DNA from: Bacteroidota bacterium
GTDB taxonomy: Bacteria; Bacteroidota; Bacteroidia; 2-12-FULL-35-15
DNA: 64,000 nt
Direction: 5' to 3'
Assembly (NCBI GenBank): GCA_025963725.1
Contig: JAOQAE010000003.1
Coordinates: 186,001 to 250,000 of the forward strand
Below the pieces are notes generated by a model. That model made no database searches, was not told the DNA's origin, and saw only the letters and a program-made list of their open reading frames with translations. A program made the position numbers and the translations under genes. Numbering within the stretch: position 1 is the stretch's first letter; every line of letters starts with the position of its first letter. Positions 60,980 to 64,000 of the stretch are shown here, one piece after another.

Positions 60980-61375
60980 ATGGAAACTCACTTTAAAATA
61001 ACGGGCGTACTTCTGATCATGCTGTCATTGGTTCACCTGGTGTTCCCGAAGTATTTTAACTGGAAAAAAGAGCTCAGCGCACTGAGCCTGATCAACCGGC
61101 AAATGATGTATGTGCATACGTTCTTCATTGCGCTGGTTGTGTTCCTTACGGGATTATTGTGCTTCACATGTGCGGAGGAGCTCGTCTCCACCGATCTTGG
61201 TAAAAAGATCACGCTGGGGCTTGGAATATTCTGGGCTGCCCGGCTCTACATACAGTATGGCGGGTATTCGACGGTACTGTGGAAAGGCAAGCGGCTGGAA
61301 ACCACGATCCATGTGCTGTTTACGATGCTCTGGACCTATTTAAGCATTCTCTTCCTGGGAAATTACTTTGCCTGA
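60980..61375 (+). CDS. Hypothetical membrane protein
   Basis: Not recognised. 131 residues with four hydrophobic segments: ITGVLLIMLSLVHLVFPKYF (about residues 7-26), MMYVHTFFIALVVFLTGLLC, ITLGLGIFWAARLYIQYGGY, and HVLFTMLWTYLSILFLGNYF at the end. The second segment is followed by FTCAEELVSTDLGKK. Last gene of the 57960-61375 run, 16 bases after the methyltransferase. Confidence 0.68.
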   Translation: METHFKITGVLLIMLSLVHLVFPKYFNWKKELSALSLINRQMMYVHTFFIALVVFLTGLLCFTCAEELVSTDLGKKITLGLGIFWAARLYIQYGGYSTVLWKGKRLETTIHVLFTMLWTYLSILFLGNYFA

Positions 61376-61390
61376 CACTAACGGCAGCGC

Positions 61391-61585
61391 TTATTTTACC
61401 TCATCATTTTCCTCCGAAAGATCGGGCAGGAAGAAAAGAATAAACGTTGCGATCACGGGAAGCAACAGTCCGATCACAAACCATTTCTTTGGATCGCGGC
61501 CCATGCGTTTCGCGAGGCGTGATGTGATAATAGGAATGCTCAACAGGAACATTATTCCCATGCTTATAAAGAGTGCTGCGCCCAT
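61391..61585 (-). CDS. Small hypothetical membrane protein
   Basis: 64 residues, two membrane segments (ALFISMGIMFLLSIPIITSR, about 4-23; KKWFVIGLLLPVIATFILFF, about 33-52) and an acidic end (PDLSEENDEVK). The hydrophobic pattern and codon use suggest a real gene, but no family was recognised. Convergent with the run before it, 15 bases away. Confidence 0.5.
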   Translation of the reverse strand: MGAALFISMGIMFLLSIPIITSRLAKRMGRDPKKWFVIGLLLPVIATFILFFLPDLSEENDEVK

Positions 61586-61630
61586 TGTTTAAAAGTATAT
61601 ATTTTATATAGAAAAATGTTGAAGCATTCC

Positions 61631-61748
61631 GTCAGTTCGTCCCGATAGTTATCGGGATGACCGCCCTTCGGCGAAAGTATTGAGAACTGGTCTACTTCTC
61701 GAGAAGTTTATCCTGAGCGAAGTCGAAGGGCTTCGCACTCGAAGTGAC
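61631..61748. repeat. Composite TTCGAG element with extra modules
   Basis: Left end GTCAGTTCGT followed by a CCCGATAGTTATCGGGA palindrome, a GCGAAAGTATTGAGAA half, then CTTCTCGAGAAG, a CCTGAGCGAAGTCGAAGG unit, and CACTCGAAGTGAC at the right end. Longer than the other copies because two further short repeats have been inserted. Lies before the RND gene stop. Confidence 0.75.
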
Positions 61749-61804
61749 TTGATCCTTCGATCTATATATCAACATTTTTTACAAACATTTTAATGACAAA
61801 CGAA

Positions 61805-61830
61805 AAAGGGCTTCACGAATGAAGCCCTTT
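61805..61830 (-). terminator. Terminator after the RND transporter gene
   Basis: 10-bp stem AAAGGGCTTC / GAAGCCCTTT (61805-61814 and 61821-61830), 6-base loop; on the minus strand it is followed by TTTTT. Confidence 0.82.
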
Positions 61831-61835
61831 AATTT

Positions 61836-64000
61836 TTACCGGTCTAAATTTCCATACTCGAGCTTTGTTCCTTTGATGCGGAGCACAAGCCGTGTGAATA
61901 AAATAAAGAATGGAATATACATCAGCACATGCGACAATCCGAAATGATCGAGGATCACTTCCGATTTACGCTTGAGGCGCTCCGACATCAGGTACATTGC
62001 CGGAACCAGCAGCAGCGTTAATAATGTGGCAAAGCTAAGCCCGAAGATCATTGTCCAGGATAAAGGCCCCCAGAACACCACGTTATCGCCGCCGAAATAC
62101 AGCTGCGGGTTACCGCTTGCAAACAATGTTTCAAAGTCGATGTTCAAACCTACAGCAAGCGGGATCAGTCCGAGGATGGCTGCCGTAGCCGTTAAGATCA
62201 CAGGCGTCATACGCGTACGTCCGGCTTCAACAGTGGCTTCGTAAAGCGACATGCCCTCGGCCCTCGACATTTCCGCGAACTCAATGAGCAGGATCCCGTT
62301 CCGGACGACCACTCCTCCCAAGGCGATGATCCCTACCATGGTCATGATAATGCTCACGCTCATGTGGAAGATCGCTGTGCCCAGCAACACGCCGATGATG
62401 CTGAACAGGATCTCCGACAGGATAATGATCGGCTTGCCCACAGAATTGAACTGCAATACAAGAATGAAAAGCATCAGTCCGAACGACATAAGCAGCGCGC
62501 CGTTCAGGAAAGCCTGCGTTTCGGCCTGCTCCTCCTGCTGCCCGGTCATTGCCACTTCCACTTTTCCGTTTGGCTTAAATCCTTTCATCGCCTGCTTCAC
62601 TTTATCAACCACAGCATTTTCATTTTTGCTGAACTCCGCGGTTACGCCGGAAGAAATAGTGATCACACGCTTCTGCATCTTACGCTTGATGCCTCCGTAT
62701 GTATTGCTGTATTCAACCGTTGCGAAGGATGATAAAGGCACGCTGCGAAGGATCCCGCCCATGTTCATATCGCGGAAGGTGATCTTTAAGTTCCGGAGCG
62801 CTTCAATGTTATTGCGCTGGTCATATTTATAGCGGAGCTGGATCGGGTACTGGTCGTTCTCATCGCGGAACTTGCTCACTTCCGCACCAAATACCGCATT
62901 CCTGATCTCCATTCCCACTGTTGCGGTGCTGATGCCCTCGCGGTTTGCACGCTCACGGTCGATGTTAAAAACGATCTCCGGCTTGATGGTCTCGAAATCG
63001 GATTTAAGGCCGACAATCCCGTTGATGTTCTGCTGCTCGAGGTAGCGCTTCAGCCTGATGGAGTTGGAAACGATCTCATCAAAATTATCGCCGCGCACCT
63101 CGATGTTGATCGGCTTGGATACCGGCGGGCCGGCCTGTTCCTTCGATACGGTGATCTCGGCGCCCGGTATGTTCCAGTTTAAATCCTGCAGCTTTTTGAG
63201 GTAATCGGAAGTCGACTGCCCATCGCGGTCTTTAAAATCAACGAAGGAGATCGCGATCTTTCCGCGGTTGGTATAATCGCTCTGATCCTGGTCCTGCGGA
63301 TCGGTTGTTCCCTTTGTTACGTTTGTAATAACTGACTTCACCACTTTATTGGAATCGCCGATCACGCTGTTCACACGCTGTTCCGCGATCATCATCACCG
63401 CATTTGTTTTAGCAGGGTCGGTTCCCACCGGGAGCTTTACATATACATATACAAAGTTCGGATCGCCCTGCGGGAAGAACTCTACATTGGGCTTGCTTGC
63501 CACAAATGCGAAGATGGAGATAAAGAAGAGCACAAACACGCCTACCAGCGCCATGCCCGGACGCTTCAGCACTTTTACGAGAAGTGAAGAATAGCCGCGC
63601 TGCACGGCAGGCCACAGCTTGTTCTGGAACTTATCAAATACTTTGTAGAGATAGAATTTATTGAGCAGGGAGAACAGGAGCACGAACAAAACAACATTTG
63701 CCATTGCATGCGAGCCCGAACTGTGCATGAGCACAGCGATCAATCCCAGCGTTACTGCCATGCCTGTTGTTTTGCCCGTCCAGCGCGGCTTATCCGCATG
63801 GTCGCTGTGCGGCTTCATGAAGTCGACGGCAAACACAGGATTAATGATATACGCTACGAACAGCGATGCCACAAGCGAAATGATGAGTGTGATCGGCAGG
63901 TAGAACATGAACTTACCGATGATCCCGCTCCAGAACAATAAAGGAACGAATGGCGCAAGCGTTGTTGCCGTTCCGCTCAGCACGGGCAGAAATACCTCAC
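61836..64000 (-). CDS. RND efflux permease (AcrB/HAE1 type), C-terminal part, cut by window edge
   Basis: Inner-membrane pump subunit driven by protons, working with a periplasmic adaptor and outer-membrane channel. About 721 residues are visible; full-length relatives are about 1,050-1,200. The reading frame stays open to base 64000 and begins with VFLPVLSGTATTLAPFVPLL, a segment known to lie near the middle of the first half, so the N-terminus is missing. VYMGGLRV-like pore-domain segments are replaced here by EIRNAVFGAEVSKFRDENDQ; the second-half TM block includes LMSFGLMLFILVLQFNSVGK, MTMVGIIALGGVVVRNGILL and the LTATAAILGLIPLAVGLNID segment. Followed by a terminator at 61805. Confidence 0.92.
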   Translation of the reverse strand, partial: EVFLPVLSGTATTLAPFVPLLFWSGIIGKFMFYLPITLIISLVASLFVAYIINPVFAVDFMKPHSDHADKPRWTGKTTGMAVTLGLIAVLMHSSGSHAMANVVLFVLLFSLLNKFYLYKVFDKFQNKLWPAVQRGYSSLLVKVLKRPGMALVGVFVLFFISIFAFVASKPNVEFFPQGDPNFVYVYVKLPVGTDPAKTNAVMMIAEQRVNSVIGDSNKVVKSVITNVTKGTTDPQDQDQSDYTNRGKIAISFVDFKDRDGQSTSDYLKKLQDLNWNIPGAEITVSKEQAGPPVSKPINIEVRGDNFDEIVSNSIRLKRYLEQQNINGIVGLKSDFETIKPEIVFNIDRERANREGISTATVGMEIRNAVFGAEVSKFRDENDQYPIQLRYKYDQRNNIEALRNLKITFRDMNMGGILRSVPLSSFATVEYSNTYGGIKRKMQKRVITISSGVTAEFSKNENAVVDKVKQAMKGFKPNGKVEVAMTGQQEEQAETQAFLNGALLMSFGLMLFILVLQFNSVGKPIIILSEILFSIIGVLLGTAIFHMSVSIIMTMVGIIALGGVVVRNGILLIEFAEMSRAEGMSLYEATVEAGRTRMTPVILTATAAILGLIPLAVGLNIDFETLFASGNPQLYFGGDNVVFWGPLSWTMIFGLSFATLLTLLLVPAMYLMSERLKRKSEVILDHFGLSHVLMYIPFFILFTRLVLRIKGTKLEYGNLDR

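Noticed and set aside
1-64000. tRNA, rRNA and CRISPR arrays
   Set aside because: No T-loop-like sequence in a cloverleaf context was seen; GTTCGAG strings belong to the dispersed repeats. No regularly spaced repeat-spacer pattern was seen.

Overview
The window is a chromosomal stretch of a Bacteroidota genome. Signs of this are the type IX secretion (T9SS) C-terminal sorting domains and a CHU_C-type gliding-motility domain, two TonB receptors with carboxypeptidase-like N-termini, Bacteroidota-only families (DUF4271, DUF3098, DUF5777, DUF4199, DUF6089, DUF4421, HYC_CC_PP), and promoters of the form TAnnTTTG, some with a TTG about 18-20 bases upstream. The order within Bacteroidota cannot be fixed from this sequence. 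Base composition is balanced except for an AT-rich Abi gene and the middle of one TonB receptor gene.

Layout. 1-7 kb, mostly minus strand: yidD (cut by the edge), rnpA, hemD, DUF4271; then a cytochrome c / YceI / DUF5777 operon, a MORN-type lipoprotein, a polyprenyl synthase and rlmN. 7-13.9 kb: amidohydrolase, ispD, then the ftsX-DUF3098-uppP-truB-queA run. 14-21 kb: leuS, two secreted proteins, DUF3108, DUF4199. 21-24.3 kb: DAHP synthase/chorismate mutase fusion, an Abi (HEPN) protein and a deoxyhypusine-synthase-like protein. 24.7-33 kb: an exported block of gliding-domain protein, lamin-tail protein, TonB receptor and secreted endonuclease. 33.6-43.4 kb: esterase, pdxJ, and the envelope run CBS-nadK-DUF6089-uppS-bamA-two OmpH-murI. 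43.5-47.8 kb: gamma carbonic anhydrase and a probable metal module (HMA protein, TonB receptor, HYC_CC_PP). 47.8-55.7 kb: cystathionine gamma-synthase, SDR, secreted M43 protease, two unknown exported proteins, dxs. 56-61.4 kb: DUF4421 pair and a seven-gene run of small membrane proteins with DUF2071 and a methyltransferase. The window ends inside an RND pump gene.

How they work together. Much of the window serves the envelope: isoprenoid and lipid carrier supply (dxs, ispD, polyprenyl synthase, uppS, uppP), peptidoglycan (murI), outer-membrane assembly (bamA, OmpH), division (ftsX), and T9SS cargo. Translation genes (rnpA, rlmN, queA, truB, leuS) make a second theme.

Most interesting: (1) the Abi/HEPN gene is preceded by its own promoter, a roughly 55-nt hairpin RNA and a T-run that ends just before its start codon, which is the layout of RNA-antitoxin systems; (2) two neighbouring exported-protein genes share a structured 5' leader whose closing stem covaries; (3) several families of short palindromic repeats fill the intergenic spaces, and one 32-bp family has a copy in frame inside leuS. 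No tRNA, rRNA, CRISPR array or insertion sequence was seen.
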